A stretch of 64,000 nucleotides of DNA from positions 1 to 64,000 of the forward strand of contig JAFXFC010000019.1 of assembly GCA_017513525.1 (NCBI GenBank), given 5' to 3'. The position numbers and the translations under genes were made by a program. Below, one piece after another: positions 1 through 8,404 of this stretch. How positions within the stretch are numbered: position 1 is the stretch's first letter; each line of letters starts with the position of its first letter. A model generated the notes under the pieces. It searched no databases, was not told the origin of the DNA, and saw nothing but the letters and a program-made list of their open reading frames with translations. This stretch comes from Clostridia bacterium. GTDB taxonomy: Bacteria > Bacillota > Clostridia > Oscillospirales > Acutalibacteraceae.

Positions 1-330
1 CCCTTTGCAGGTGCAAGCTCTGCCTGACATACTGTACATTTCTGAGGTTCTGTACATGTTGCTGCTGCACCGGGTGTATGTCCCTTTGCAGGTGCAAGCT
101 CTGCCTGACATACTGTACATTTCTGAGGTTCTGTACATGTTGCTGCTGCACCGGGTGTATGTCCCTTTGCAGGTGCAAGCTCTGCCTGACATACTGTACA
201 CTTCTGAGGTTCTGTACATGTTGCTGCTGCACCGGGTATATGTCCCTTTGCAGGTGCAAGCTCTGCCTGACATACTGTACACTTCTGAGGTTCTGTACAT
301 GTTGCCTCTGCACCGGGTGTGTGTGCTGAT
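1..330 (-). repeat. 81-bp in-frame tandem repeat (about 4 copies in window)
   Basis: Near-identical 81-bp units start at about 6, 87, 168 and 249. On the minus strand each encodes 27 residues containing GAAATCTEPQKCTVC and AELAPAKGH. Units differ by only a few bases (for example catttctg versus cacttctg), so they arose recently. The array continues past the window edge. Confidence 0.9.
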
Positions 331-1917
331 TTACCAATAACTTCTGTCTTTTCTCTGCCGCAAGAACAGGTATAGGTCCTTACACCCTCTTTTGTACATG
401 TGGCAGGTGTAGTAACAACACCCTCACCCCATGTATGAGCGACTTCCGTATACTGTGCAGTAACGGTAAGATTTTCTGTAACATTTGTGAAAGCCTTATC
501 CCAACCGTTTGCTGTATAGTGATATGTATCATCACTGGGTCTGTTATTCGGATGAGCGGGTGCTGTTGCCGAACTGCCTTTATTTATAGAATCTGTCCTA
601 ATAAGGTCTCCATTATAGTTTTTCCATGTAACAGTAACCTTGTTTGGAATTTCGTTGAACTGTGCTGTATAAGTTACATGACCTGTTACCGCTGAAACAG
701 CAGGTGTCCAACCTGAGAAAGTATATGTATAATCTTCAGTTGTTGCTCTTGAAGGAGTTGCACCGTTATATGTGGGAGTTGTTCCCTCGCCAACACGAGT
801 ATCTGTTTCAAGAGTTGTGCCGTCATAGTTCTTCCATGTAACAGTGTAAGCTTTTACTGCCTTAAAATTCTTCCAAGCTGCAACAGCAGTTTTTGCATCA
901 TCTGAATATTTGTTAACAATATTGCTTATATTTGTATCTATTGTTGCTGTTTCATCCAGTTGTGAATGCTGAGGATTTGTAGCAAGAAGATTTTTAACAA
1001 CATTTTTGAAGTTAGTTATTGTTTCTGCAGTATATGCACTTTCATTAGCAGAAAGAGTCTGATACATTGAAATAGCTGCAGCAACTGCATCATTCCAAGG
1101 CTTTACATTGATAACATGAACGGGAACACTTGCAGTTCCTAAGTCAACTACCGTGTCACCCTTGTACGAACCACAGTTTTCTCCTTGGCTGAGATGAGAC
1201 TTAAACGAAGGATAGATTGTGGTTAAATATGTATTATCGTCCATTGAACCTGTGTACTTCACAAGGTTGGACAGCCAGTACCATTCACCCTTGTCGCCGT
1301 TATAGTTATATTGCTTATCATTAGTATCGGCTATGGTGCTGCCACAAAGCTCATTACCACCATAGTAGGAATCAAGGAATTTACCGTTTGCTGATCCTAC
1401 TGATTCACCACGCCAAAATTCATTCACAAAAGAAAGACCTGTACCTGAAATAGCAGTACCCCAGTGTAAAACTTGGCAGTTGTTTTTAGCATCTTTTCGG
1501 ACTGAGATACCAAACTGAGGAGTTGTAACACCGTCATACATAAGAACAGTAAGCGGATAATACACATTAAAGGACTCCAGAGCACCACTATCATCAAGAG
1601 TGTAATTTGTAACCCCGGCAGCATTAAATGCATCACTGGAATAAGCAACATTCTTATAAAGATCTGCCGCATCTGCTTCACCTCTGGAATCATCCGGGAA
1701 ATATTTGCCGTACTGTGAGTCTATTGTTGCACTACCCTCTTCAGCACCGACATATTTTTCAAAATCTGCGATAACATCTGCCGAATAATCAAATGCACTT
1801 GCCGCATGTGCGTGTGTATGCTCTTCCGGAGCTATCCATACCCAGCAGGAAAGCAGCATAACAACTGTCAATAATAATGACATTGATTTTTTAAGGGTTA
1901 CTTTAATCTTATCCATA
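1..1917 (-). CDS. Secreted InlB-repeat/CxxC-repeat protein, C-terminus beyond window, frameshift in signal peptide
   Basis: Reading minus from ATG 1917 (ribosome site AAGGAGAGG just upstream) gives a start MDKIKVTLKKSMSLLLTVV, the first half of a signal peptide, but this frame stops soon after. The long open frame, which runs to the window edge, only has an ATG at 1859 (MLLSCWVWIAP). Removing one T in the TTGTTTATG stretch near 1859-1862 would join both into one normal signal peptide. After it come a roughly 400-residue unrecognised ectodomain, one clear InlB-type repeat (TVTWKNYDGT...YTAQF), a second related one, then Cys-containing repeats (PATCTKEG, CSCG) and a tandem 27-residue repeat at the edge. 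Likely exported and surface-associated; same architecture as the 2064-residue protein at 22641-28835. Either a sequencing error, phase variation or a pseudogene. Confidence 0.7.
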
Positions 1918-1941
1918 AAAATCCTCTCCTTTAAGAGTTCG

Positions 1942-2001
1942 TTTTGCAGCATATATGCTGCAAAAAGGGAACTTCCCCTTTTTTTCGGCTCTTGCCGAAA
2001 A
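1942..2001. repeat. Short array of three adjoining palindromes
   Basis: A perfect 24-bp palindrome (TTTTGCAGCATA and its complement, 1942-1965) adjoins AAAAAGGGAACTTCCCCTTTTT and then TTTTCGGC/GCCGAAAA. It lies in the 5' leader of the minus-strand gene starting at 1917. Resembles the hairpin arrays elsewhere in the window but without a spacer or core. The rest of the gap to 2226 is A+T-rich, with one promoter. Confidence 0.7.
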
Positions 2002-2167
2002 TTTAATTTTTAATTTTTTGGACGGGAAATACAGCTGACCTATCTGTATATACACCCATGCTATTTTACTATAGCATTTTTATTCTAATAGGTCAATAAA
2101 TCAGATATTAAATTTTTTAATGATTATCATAAATTTTGGTAATCCGACATTAACAACACACTACCTA

Positions 2168-2196
2168 TTGACACGAAAAACAAAGAATGATATTAT
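2168..2196 (+). promoter_or_regulatory. Sigma-A promoter for the 2227-3368 genes
   Basis: TTGACA at 2168-2173 and TATTAT at 2191-2196 with 17 bp between them, about 30 bp before the start codon. Confidence 0.7.
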
Positions 2197-2226
2197 AATT
2201 TTAATTAAAGTATCAGGTGAAAAAAT

Positions 2227-2598
2227 ATGAACAAAAGAAATGTAATTCTATGGATTCTCTCAGTAGCAATGCTTGCATCAAATATTTTTCTGATCAGATA
2301 TTATGTTTTTCATTCCTCAGTAAAACTATCGGTTTACCTTCTTATTTATTTGATTGTTGGCGGAGCATTTTATACTATTGTAACAAAAATATCAACTCAC
2401 CCCAAGGGTTATACCTGTGTGCAGGCTTTGTTTTTCTACATAGTATGCAAGAAAAACGGAATAACAACAGAAAAGGCTTACAGCAAGCATGTTGGTAAAG
2501 TAGAAGAAATCGCAAAAAAATATGAATTTTCTAAAAATCTTAACAGATCTGACCTGTTTGATTTATATAAAAACGGTAGAAATATTTATAAAAAATAA
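2227..2598 (+). CDS. Small two-helix membrane protein, unknown function
   Basis: 123 residues. Two hydrophobic helices are visible at about residues 6-28 and 33-53, then a soluble, basic C-terminal half containing an HPKGYTC segment and ending RNIYKK. ATG 2227 is preferred over an out-of-frame ATG at 2217 because AGGTGA lies at the right distance. Twelve bases separate it from the Lgt-like gene downstream, so the two are probably co-transcribed from the promoter at 2168. I do not recognise the family. Confidence 0.75.
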   Translation: MNKRNVILWILSVAMLASNIFLIRYYVFHSSVKLSVYLLIYLIVGGAFYTIVTKISTHPKGYTCVQALFFYIVCKKNGITTEKAYSKHVGKVEEIAKKYEFSKNLNRSDLFDLYKNGRNIYKK

Positions 2599-2609
2599 GG
2601 AGAATAATA

Positions 2610-3368
2610 ATGTTTAACACACTTCAACTCTTATCATGGCTCTCCGCCATTGCATTCTGCTTCTATTACGGCAGAAAAGCCGGCATGGGCAAAATAAAAG
2701 CAGTTTTATGCACAATTTTCTCGATTGCCTTTTTCCACTTACTTATGATGTTCCAGGCATGGGCAGCAACAGGCTTCCAAAAGTTCGGTGAACAGAATCT
2801 TGTCAGAGTATTTGCTTTTGCTCCGATAATCTTTATTTTTGAAGCAAAAGTTTTCAATGTAAGCTTCAGAACAATGAGCGACTATCATGCAATATGGCCG
2901 ATGCTTTTACACGGCGTTTCTCATTACGCATGTTACTTTGAAGGCTGCTGCAACGGTTATCATTATCTTGAAGGAACCTTAGCATATAAAATTGCTTATG
3001 CTCTTACAGGAACAGATATGCTTCCCAATCAGATTTTTGAAGCAACATCAGCAGTCCTCATTTCAGTTATTCTTTTCATTATCGCAAAGAAAAAGAATTT
3101 CAACACCAACGGCAGACTTTACTATATTATGCTTATAATCTTCGGCACACAGAGAACTCTCTGGGAATTCCTCAGAAACAATGAAAAGGTTATCGTATTC
3201 AGCGAAATGAAAAATGCCGTAAGCGGTGATTTCGGTATTTCAAACCTTGCTTGCTACTCAATTCTTGCAGTGCTTGTAGGTATCGGCTTCCTTGTTGCAT
3301 ATCATATAATCGACAAGAAAAAGGCTGAAAAAACAGCAAGCATTGAAACAGAAGTCCCTGCTGTCTGA
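2610..3368 (+). CDS. Lgt-like (prolipoprotein diacylglyceryl transferase family) membrane protein
   Basis: 252 residues, about seven membrane helices. The segment HYACYFEGCCNGYHY resembles the Lgt signature around GCCYG, PNQIFEA resembles the family PTQIYE motif, and RTLWEFLRNNE matches the conserved C-terminal Arg region. The usual N-terminal HGG-type signature of true Lgt is not obvious, so this may be a divergent paralogue rather than the enzyme that lipidates prelipoproteins. Ribosome site AAGGAG precedes ATG 2610; a strong terminator follows at 3383. If active it would act in the cytoplasmic membrane on a thiol or hydroxyl acceptor with a phospholipid donor; that is inference. Confidence 0.6.
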   Translation: MFNTLQLLSWLSAIAFCFYYGRKAGMGKIKAVLCTIFSIAFFHLLMMFQAWAATGFQKFGEQNLVRVFAFAPIIFIFEAKVFNVSFRTMSDYHAIWPMLLHGVSHYACYFEGCCNGYHYLEGTLAYKIAYALTGTDMLPNQIFEATSAVLISVILFIIAKKKNFNTNGRLYYIMLIIFGTQRTLWEFLRNNEKVIVFSEMKNAVSGDFGISNLACYSILAVLVGIGFLVAYHIIDKKKAEKTASIETEVPAV

Positions 3369-3382
3369 TATTTCAAACAAAG

Positions 3383-3414
3383 AAAGCCATCGGTTTCCGG
3401 TGGCTTTAATTTTT
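3383..3414 (+). terminator. Rho-independent terminator
   Basis: GCCATCGG-ttt-CCGGTGGC stem followed by TTTAATTTTT, 15 bp after the stop of the Lgt-like gene. Confidence 0.85.
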
Positions 3415-3559
3415 GTATGGGAGAAAACTTTGCTCAAAATATCAAAAGCTTCCTCCCCTACATATTTGTGATTTATTCTGTGCCCCTCGGTAAGCTATGA
3501 AAATATTTAAGCATTGATTATTTTTTTCAATGCAAACAAAAAATTATATAAAACACACT

Positions 3560-3643
3560 ACTGAAAACTTTTGCTGAATTGTTAAAAAGTTTTTCAGTAT
3601 AGTGAAAACTTTTATTGACAAGTGAAAAAGTTTTCAGTATGAT
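3560..3643 (+). promoter_or_regulatory. Promoter with duplicated inverted-repeat operator of AAA ATPase gene
   Basis: TTGACA 3615-3620 and TATGAT 3638-3643, 17 bp apart. Two inverted units of about 40 bp, each an NTGAAAACTTTT half and an AAAAGTTTTTCAGTAT-like half, occupy 3560-3600 and 3601-3640; the second covers the promoter. This geometry suggests a repressor covering both promoter elements. Confidence 0.65.
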
Positions 3644-3664
3644 AAATATTACGAGGTGGTTTTT

Positions 3665-4858
3665 ATGATATTAAGAGAGCATTATATAGGAAAAGTAAGA
3701 GAATTTTACGAATCCGACCTGATAAAAATAATCACAGGAATCAGGCGGTCGGGCAAATCTGTAATTCTTCAGCATATCATGGCTGAAATAAAAGAAAAAA
3801 CAGATAATGTTATTTATCTCAACTTTGAGGATAAGCGTGTCAGCGCAAATATCAAAGACGGTAATTCACTTATTGAATATGTTGAAGCTCAAAAAAAAGA
3901 GGGTAAATGCTATCTGTTTTTTGATGAAATACAGACTCTTGATAACTGGCAGGATGCCTGCAAAACACTTCGCCTTTATGATTATTCTTTGTTTATTACG
4001 GGCTCCAATTCCAAGCTTTTATCAGGTGAATTTACAAAAGAGCTCAGCGGCAGATATGTATCCTTCCGGGTAAGACCCTTTGTATATAAGGAAATAATAG
4101 AATATGCAAAAGAACTGGGAAAAGAAGTGACTGTTACCGATTACCTTGTCTGGGGAGGCTTCCCGAAGCGTTTTGAGTTTTCTTCTCATGAAGCAATGCT
4201 GCGTTATCTTGAGGACCTTGATGATACTATTATTATCAATGACCTTTTGCACCGTTATAAAATACGGAAGGAAAGCCTTTTCAGAAGTCTTGTTAATTTT
4301 GTTCTTCGCTCAAACAGCCGGATTTTTTCTGCTAAATCCATACACGATTATATAAAAAAGGAACACGCAAACTGTTCCGTTAATACAATCATGAAATATC
4401 TCGGATACCTTGAAGAGGCATATATTATTGAATCCGTTAAACAGTATTCAACAAAAACCAAAAAAGAGCTCAGCTTCTACATGAAAATTTATAATACGGA
4501 TGTTGCCTTTAATTCTATCAGATGTATGGATAACCGGTATGACTTAACGCATAATCTCGAAAATGTTGTTTATAACGAACTTATATATATGGGATATAAT
4601 ATTTCCGTATATAATAATGCAGGAAAGGAAATTGATTTTTTAGCACAAAAAGGCAATAAGAAATATTATATTCAGGTAGCCTACAGTGTTGCCGAGGATA
4701 AAGCCTACACAAGGGAATTCGGAGCATTTAACGGAATTGACAATCTTTCTCAAAAGATACTGATTACCAACGATGAGCTTGATTACTCAACAAGTGTTAT
4801 AAGGCACATAAAACTGAAGGATTTTCTTCTCATGAATTCACTTGACGATAAATCATAA
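3665..4858 (+). CDS. Orphan AAA ATPase with C-terminal DUF4143-like nuclease-fold domain
   Basis: 397 residues from ATG 3665; an upstream in-frame GTG (3656) would overlap the GAGGTGG ribosome site, and the paralogue at 14970-16178 starts at the equivalent Met. Walker A GIRRSGKS at residues 25-32, Walker B YLFFDE ending at D87-E88, sensor-like FITGSNSK further on. A winged-helix-like middle (FSAKSIHDYI) precedes the C-terminal DUF4143-type domain, where GKEIDF and YYIQV resemble a PD-(D/E)XK core with an altered last position. The family is widespread and poorly characterised. It has its own promoter and operator repeats. The last two residues and stop (KS*) lie inside the boundary of repeat element B1. 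Confidence 0.9.
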   Translation: MILREHYIGKVREFYESDLIKIITGIRRSGKSVILQHIMAEIKEKTDNVIYLNFEDKRVSANIKDGNSLIEYVEAQKKEGKCYLFFDEIQTLDNWQDACKTLRLYDYSLFITGSNSKLLSGEFTKELSGRYVSFRVRPFVYKEIIEYAKELGKEVTVTDYLVWGGFPKRFEFSSHEAMLRYLEDLDDTIIINDLLHRYKIRKESLFRSLVNFVLRSNSRIFSAKSIHDYIKKEHANCSVNTIMKYLGYLEEAYIIESVKQYSTKTKKELSFYMKIYNTDVAFNSIRCMDNRYDLTHNLENVVYNELIYMGYNISVYNNAGKEIDFLAQKGNKKYYIQVAYSVAEDKAYTREFGAFNGIDNLSQKILITNDELDYSTSVIRHIKLKDFLLMNSLDDKS

Positions 4859-5051
4859 TTTATATGTTACTTGCCAAGAGGCATGTGCTTATCGTAGGGG
4901 AGGGGTCTCCCCTCCCGTTGCCAATGGGTTGTAACTTTAAAAATTACTTGTTTTTTCAAATTAAAAACAATCGCTTTTACTTTCCCCTAAACAATTTTTA
5001 TATAATCGATTATTTTCTTCCACTTGCGGGAGGGGAAACCCCTCCCCTACG
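4850..5051. repeat. Type B hairpin-doublet repeat, copy B1
   Basis: Starts with AAATCATAATTTAT (4850-4863), then TTGCCAAGAGGCA, then hairpin GTAGGGGAGGGG-tct-CCCCTCCCG at 4894, about 110 bp of conserved A+T-rich interior (TTGTAACTTT, TTTACTTTCCC) and the inverted hairpin ending CCCCTCCCCTACG at 5051. Fills most of the gap to the next gene. Interior matches copies B2-B4. Confidence 0.9.
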
Positions 5052-5210
5052 ATGATTGTTTGCACTCTACAACACACCTTGTGCAAAGTATACAAAAAGC
5101 ACCTTTTGATTTTTCCTTGCAGGGTTCTGTTTTATCTTGCATAATATTTTACCAATATATATAATTAAGTTGAGTTGAAATGATTTCAACATGAAACGGA
5201 GGAAATTGAA

Positions 5211-6299
5211 ATGGACAAAAAATTAAGAATCGGTATTATCGGTTGCGGCGGCATTGCAAACGGCAAGCACATGCCCAATCTTAAAAAGCTTGACGACAAG
5301 CTCGAGCTTGTTGCTTTCTGTGATATCGTGCTCGAAAGAGCCGAAAAGGCAGCAGCTAAGTTCGGCACAGAGGATGCAAAGGTTTATGAGGACTACAAGG
5401 AGCTTCTTAAAGACGAAACAATTGATGTAGTTCATGTCTGCACACCCAACCGTTCACACTCGTTCATTACTATAGATGCACTTGAAGCAGGCAAGCACGT
5501 TATGTGCGAAAAGCCCATGGCAAAGACCTATGCAGAGGGCAAAGCTATGCTTGAAGCAGCAAAGAGAACAGGCAAGAAGCTCACTATCGGTTATCAGAAC
5601 CGTCAGTGCACAGAAAACCTCTATGTAAAGAGTGCCGCAAAAGAAAACGAATTCGGTGAAATTTACTATGCACAGGCACACGCTATCCGCCGCAGAGCAG
5701 TTCCCACATGGGGCGTATTCCTCAATGAATATGAACAGGGCGGCGGTCCCCTTATCGACATCGGAACACACGCACTTGACCTTACATTATATATGATGGA
5801 TAACTACGAGCCCAAAATGGTTGTAGGTAACACCTTCAGAAAGCTCGCTGACCAGACAAACACAGCAAACGCATGGGGCGACTGGGATCCCGAAAAGTTC
5901 ACTGTTGAAGATTCCGCCTTCGGTCACATCGTTATGAAGAACGGCGCAGTTATCATGCTTGAAGCCAGCTGGGCTCTCAATGTAGCAGATGCAAACGAAG
6001 CTTGCTTCACACTTTGCGGTACAGACGGCGGTGTTACAACCAAGGGAGACTTAAGAGTCAATAAGGTTAAACACGGCAGACAGACCATCGAAACACCCAA
6101 CCTCGATGCAGGCGGAGTTGCTTTCTATGACGGCAAGAAGGGTGACGCATCTGAGCTTGATATGTATCAGTGGATAAACGCTATTATCAATGATACTGAC
6201 CCCTGTGTTCTTCCCGAGCAGGCTCTTTGCGTAACAAGAATTCTTGAAGCTATTTACACTTCCGCAAAGACAGGTAAGGCTGTATACTTTGAAGACTGA
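5211..6299 (+). CDS. Gfo/Idh/MocA-family NAD(P)-dependent sugar or polyol dehydrogenase
   Basis: 362 residues. N-terminal Rossmann motif GIIGCGGIANGKH (residues 8-20), conserved EKPMAKTY at about 98-105 and the C-terminal-domain signature GGPLIDIGTHALDL, all typical of the family, which oxidises or reduces a hydroxyl on sugars, inositols or their derivatives with NAD(P). Ribosome site CGGAGG. It is followed after 11 bp by a TIM-barrel isomerase/epimerase, and another lies further on, a grouping typical of uncommon-sugar or cyclitol catabolism. The exact substrate cannot be read from sequence. Confidence 0.92.
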   Translation: MDKKLRIGIIGCGGIANGKHMPNLKKLDDKLELVAFCDIVLERAEKAAAKFGTEDAKVYEDYKELLKDETIDVVHVCTPNRSHSFITIDALEAGKHVMCEKPMAKTYAEGKAMLEAAKRTGKKLTIGYQNRQCTENLYVKSAAKENEFGEIYYAQAHAIRRRAVPTWGVFLNEYEQGGGPLIDIGTHALDLTLYMMDNYEPKMVVGNTFRKLADQTNTANAWGDWDPEKFTVEDSAFGHIVMKNGAVIMLEASWALNVADANEACFTLCGTDGGVTTKGDLRVNKVKHGRQTIETPNLDAGGVAFYDGKKGDASELDMYQWINAIINDTDPCVLPEQALCVTRILEAIYTSAKTGKAVYFED

Positions 6300-6310
6300 G
6301 AGGTAAGAAA

Positions 6311-7042
6311 ATGAAACTTGCAGTTCAGTTATATTCACTTCGCCACCATATGGAAAACGGCGAAAACTTCCTCGATATATTAAAAAAGGTTAAAGAAATA
6401 GGCTTCGACGGCGTAGAGTTCGCAGGCTTCCACGGCTATACTGCCGAAGAACTCAAAAAGACACTCGATGAACTCGGTCTCGTTGCAGTCGGTGCACACA
6501 TGGGACTTGACGATTTCAGAGAAGAAAATCTTAAGGATACTCTCGAATTCGGAAAAACTATAGGCGCAAAAACTCTCGGTATCGGCGGCGCTGACACAAA
6601 AACAGAAACTGCTCTTAACGAAGTAATTTCCGTTTTAGGTGAAGCCAATAAAAAAGCTGCAGAAGACGGCATCAAGGTTTATTTCCATAACCATACAGAG
6701 GAATTCAAGGAGCCCCTTTTCAATACCGTTCCCGGAACTGTCTTTGAAAGACTCTCTGCCGCTTGTTATATGCAGATAGATACATACTGGTCCTTCCACG
6801 CAGGTAAGGAAAACTATTCTCTTATCAGTGAATATAAGGACAAAATTCCTCATCTTCACATAAAAGACGGCATTGACGGTCATCCTATGGCTTTGGGTGA
6901 AGGCAATAATGACCTCGCTACAGTCGTAAAGGCAGCAAAGGACAACGGAATCCAGTGGCTCGTACTCGAAAATGACGACCCCACACCCGACGGAATTTCG
7001 GATATCACAAGAAGCATGGCATGGCTTAAAGCAAACGTATAA
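6311..7042 (+). CDS. Sugar phosphate isomerase/epimerase (xylose-isomerase-like TIM barrel)
   Basis: 243 residues. AP-endonuclease-2-type TIM barrel: start KLAVQLYSLRHHMENG, strand-end DGVEFAGFHGY, the metal-ligand segments VYFHNHTEEF, MQIDTYW, HLHIKD and final VLENDD are in family order. These enzymes move a carbonyl or invert a stereocentre on sugars or keto-inositols using a divalent metal. Same operon as the dehydrogenase at 5211 (11-bp gap). A type A repeat separates it from the second isomerase at 7265. Confidence 0.9.
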   Translation: MKLAVQLYSLRHHMENGENFLDILKKVKEIGFDGVEFAGFHGYTAEELKKTLDELGLVAVGAHMGLDDFREENLKDTLEFGKTIGAKTLGIGGADTKTETALNEVISVLGEANKKAAEDGIKVYFHNHTEEFKEPLFNTVPGTVFERLSAACYMQIDTYWSFHAGKENYSLISEYKDKIPHLHIKDGIDGHPMALGEGNNDLATVVKAAKDNGIQWLVLENDDPTPDGISDITRSMAWLKANV

Positions 7043-7054
7043 GAAAATTCGGAA

Positions 7055-7248
7055 GAAAATTAATTCAGAATTCAGAATTCGGAATTCGGAATTGCGGAAG
7101 ACACTCTGTGTCTTGTTCCGCTTCGCTCTATATTAAAGATAAATACCTGCGTATCAGATGATTTTCACCGTATATTTCTTTTATAATGCCGACCGCAGGT
7201 CCCTTAATTCCGAATTCATAATTCATAATTCCGAATTTAATATTTTTA
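7055..7248 (-). repeat. Type A hairpin repeat, copy A1 (long form, inverted)
   Basis: Arms of GAATTCGGAATTCGG type on one side and AATTCCGAATTCATAATTC on the other. The core on the minus strand contains GACCTGCGGTCGGCATTA, then a longer linker than other copies, then AGAGCGAAGCGGAACAAG and the hairpin GACACAGAGTGTC. It lies between two isomerase genes of one gene group. Confidence 0.85.
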
Positions 7249-7264
7249 CGAAAGGAAAAATATT

Positions 7265-8230
7265 ATGAAATTAGGTGTTTTTACCACACTTTTAAGTAAC
7301 CTCTCTCTTGAAGAGGCGTTAAAATATTTTACAAGCCTCGGCATCGAAATGGTTGAGATCGGTGTCGGCGGTTATCCGGGAAATGCTCACGCTGACCCCG
7401 AGGTACTTCTCAATGACGAAAAGGCATTCGAAGAATTTACAGCACTTATAAAGAAATATAATGTTGAAATTTCCGCTCTTTCATGTCACGCAAACCCCGT
7501 TCATCCCAATAAGGAAGAAGCTTCAGAGGCTGATAAGGTCATAAGAAATGCAATCTTACTTGCAGAAAAATTAGGTCTTCATCAGATAAATACCTTCTCA
7601 GGCTGTCCCGGAGATCACGAGGGTGCAAAATACCCCAACTGGGTAACCTGCCCCTGGCCCAATGACTTTTTAGATATTCTCGATTATCAGTGGAATGAGG
7701 TTCTTATCCCCTACTGGAAGGATCTCGTAGCTTTCGCAAAGGCTCACGGTGTCAATAAGATAGCACTCGAAATGCACCCCGGCTTCTGTGTATACAGCAC
7801 AGATACACTTCTTCGTTTAAGAGAAGCTGTAGGCCCCGAAATCGGTGCAAACTTCGACCCCAGCCACCTTATCTGGCAGAGCATGGAACCCGTTGCAGTC
7901 ATCCGTGCACTCGGTGACGCTATTTTCCATGTTCACGCAAAGGACACAAGAATTGATAAATACAACACCGCAAGAACAGGCGTTCTTGATACAAAGCCCT
8001 ATTCTGATGAAATCAACCGTTCTTGGATATTCCGTTCTGTCGGTTACGGCAATGACGAGCTTTACTGGAAGGACATCATTTCAAATCTCCGTCTTGTAGG
8101 CTATGATTATGCCCTCTCCATTGAGCACGAAGACTCCCTCATGAGCCAGAATGAAGGACTTTCTAAGGCAGTAGCTACACTCAAAAACTGCCTTATTACA
8201 GAAGACACCGGCGCTATGTGGTGGGTGTGA
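7265..8230 (+). CDS. Sugar phosphate isomerase/epimerase (TIM barrel)
   Basis: 321 residues, longer than the neighbour at 6311 by an insertion of about 60 residues containing NTFSGCPGDHEGAKYPNWV. Metal-site segments are visible: EISALSCHANPVHP, ALEMHPGF, GANFDPSHL, HVHAKD and the C-terminal YALSIEHED. Family members act on keto-sugars and keto-inositols. Ribosome site GAAAGGAAAA precedes the ATG. Probably part of the same pathway as 5211-7042 although the A1 repeat lies between. Substrate unknown. Confidence 0.9.
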   Translation: MKLGVFTTLLSNLSLEEALKYFTSLGIEMVEIGVGGYPGNAHADPEVLLNDEKAFEEFTALIKKYNVEISALSCHANPVHPNKEEASEADKVIRNAILLAEKLGLHQINTFSGCPGDHEGAKYPNWVTCPWPNDFLDILDYQWNEVLIPYWKDLVAFAKAHGVNKIALEMHPGFCVYSTDTLLRLREAVGPEIGANFDPSHLIWQSMEPVAVIRALGDAIFHVHAKDTRIDKYNTARTGVLDTKPYSDEINRSWIFRSVGYGNDELYWKDIISNLRLVGYDYALSIEHEDSLMSQNEGLSKAVATLKNCLITEDTGAMWWV

Positions 8231-8307
8231 AAAGATTTGTCTTCTGACAAATTTTTTCAGGTAAGAAGTAAAAAGTAAGAGTGAAAAAGTAATATGATAT
8301 CATAACA

Positions 8308-8342
8308 TTTACCCGCCATAAACCAAGTTTATGGCGGGTAAA
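8308..8342. terminator. Strong bidirectional hairpin between convergent genes
   Basis: Perfect 16-bp stem TTTACCCGCCATAAAC with loop caa. It sits between the plus gene ending 8230 and the minus gene ending 8405. There is no long T run, so termination is likely but not certain. Confidence 0.55.
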
Positions 8343-8404
8343 GTCATACACGGTCATGCACATTTTTCAAAGTCTGCCCAAAAAGGCTTCTGTGTCTGTG
8401 ATTT

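Noticed and set aside
1..330. CRISPR-like direct repeats
   Set aside because: Units are contiguous without unique spacers and are in frame with a coding sequence on the minus strand.
4864..5055. 63-residue plus-strand frame
   Set aside because: It is entirely the type B repeat, including both hairpins, and the same frame is not preserved in the other copies.
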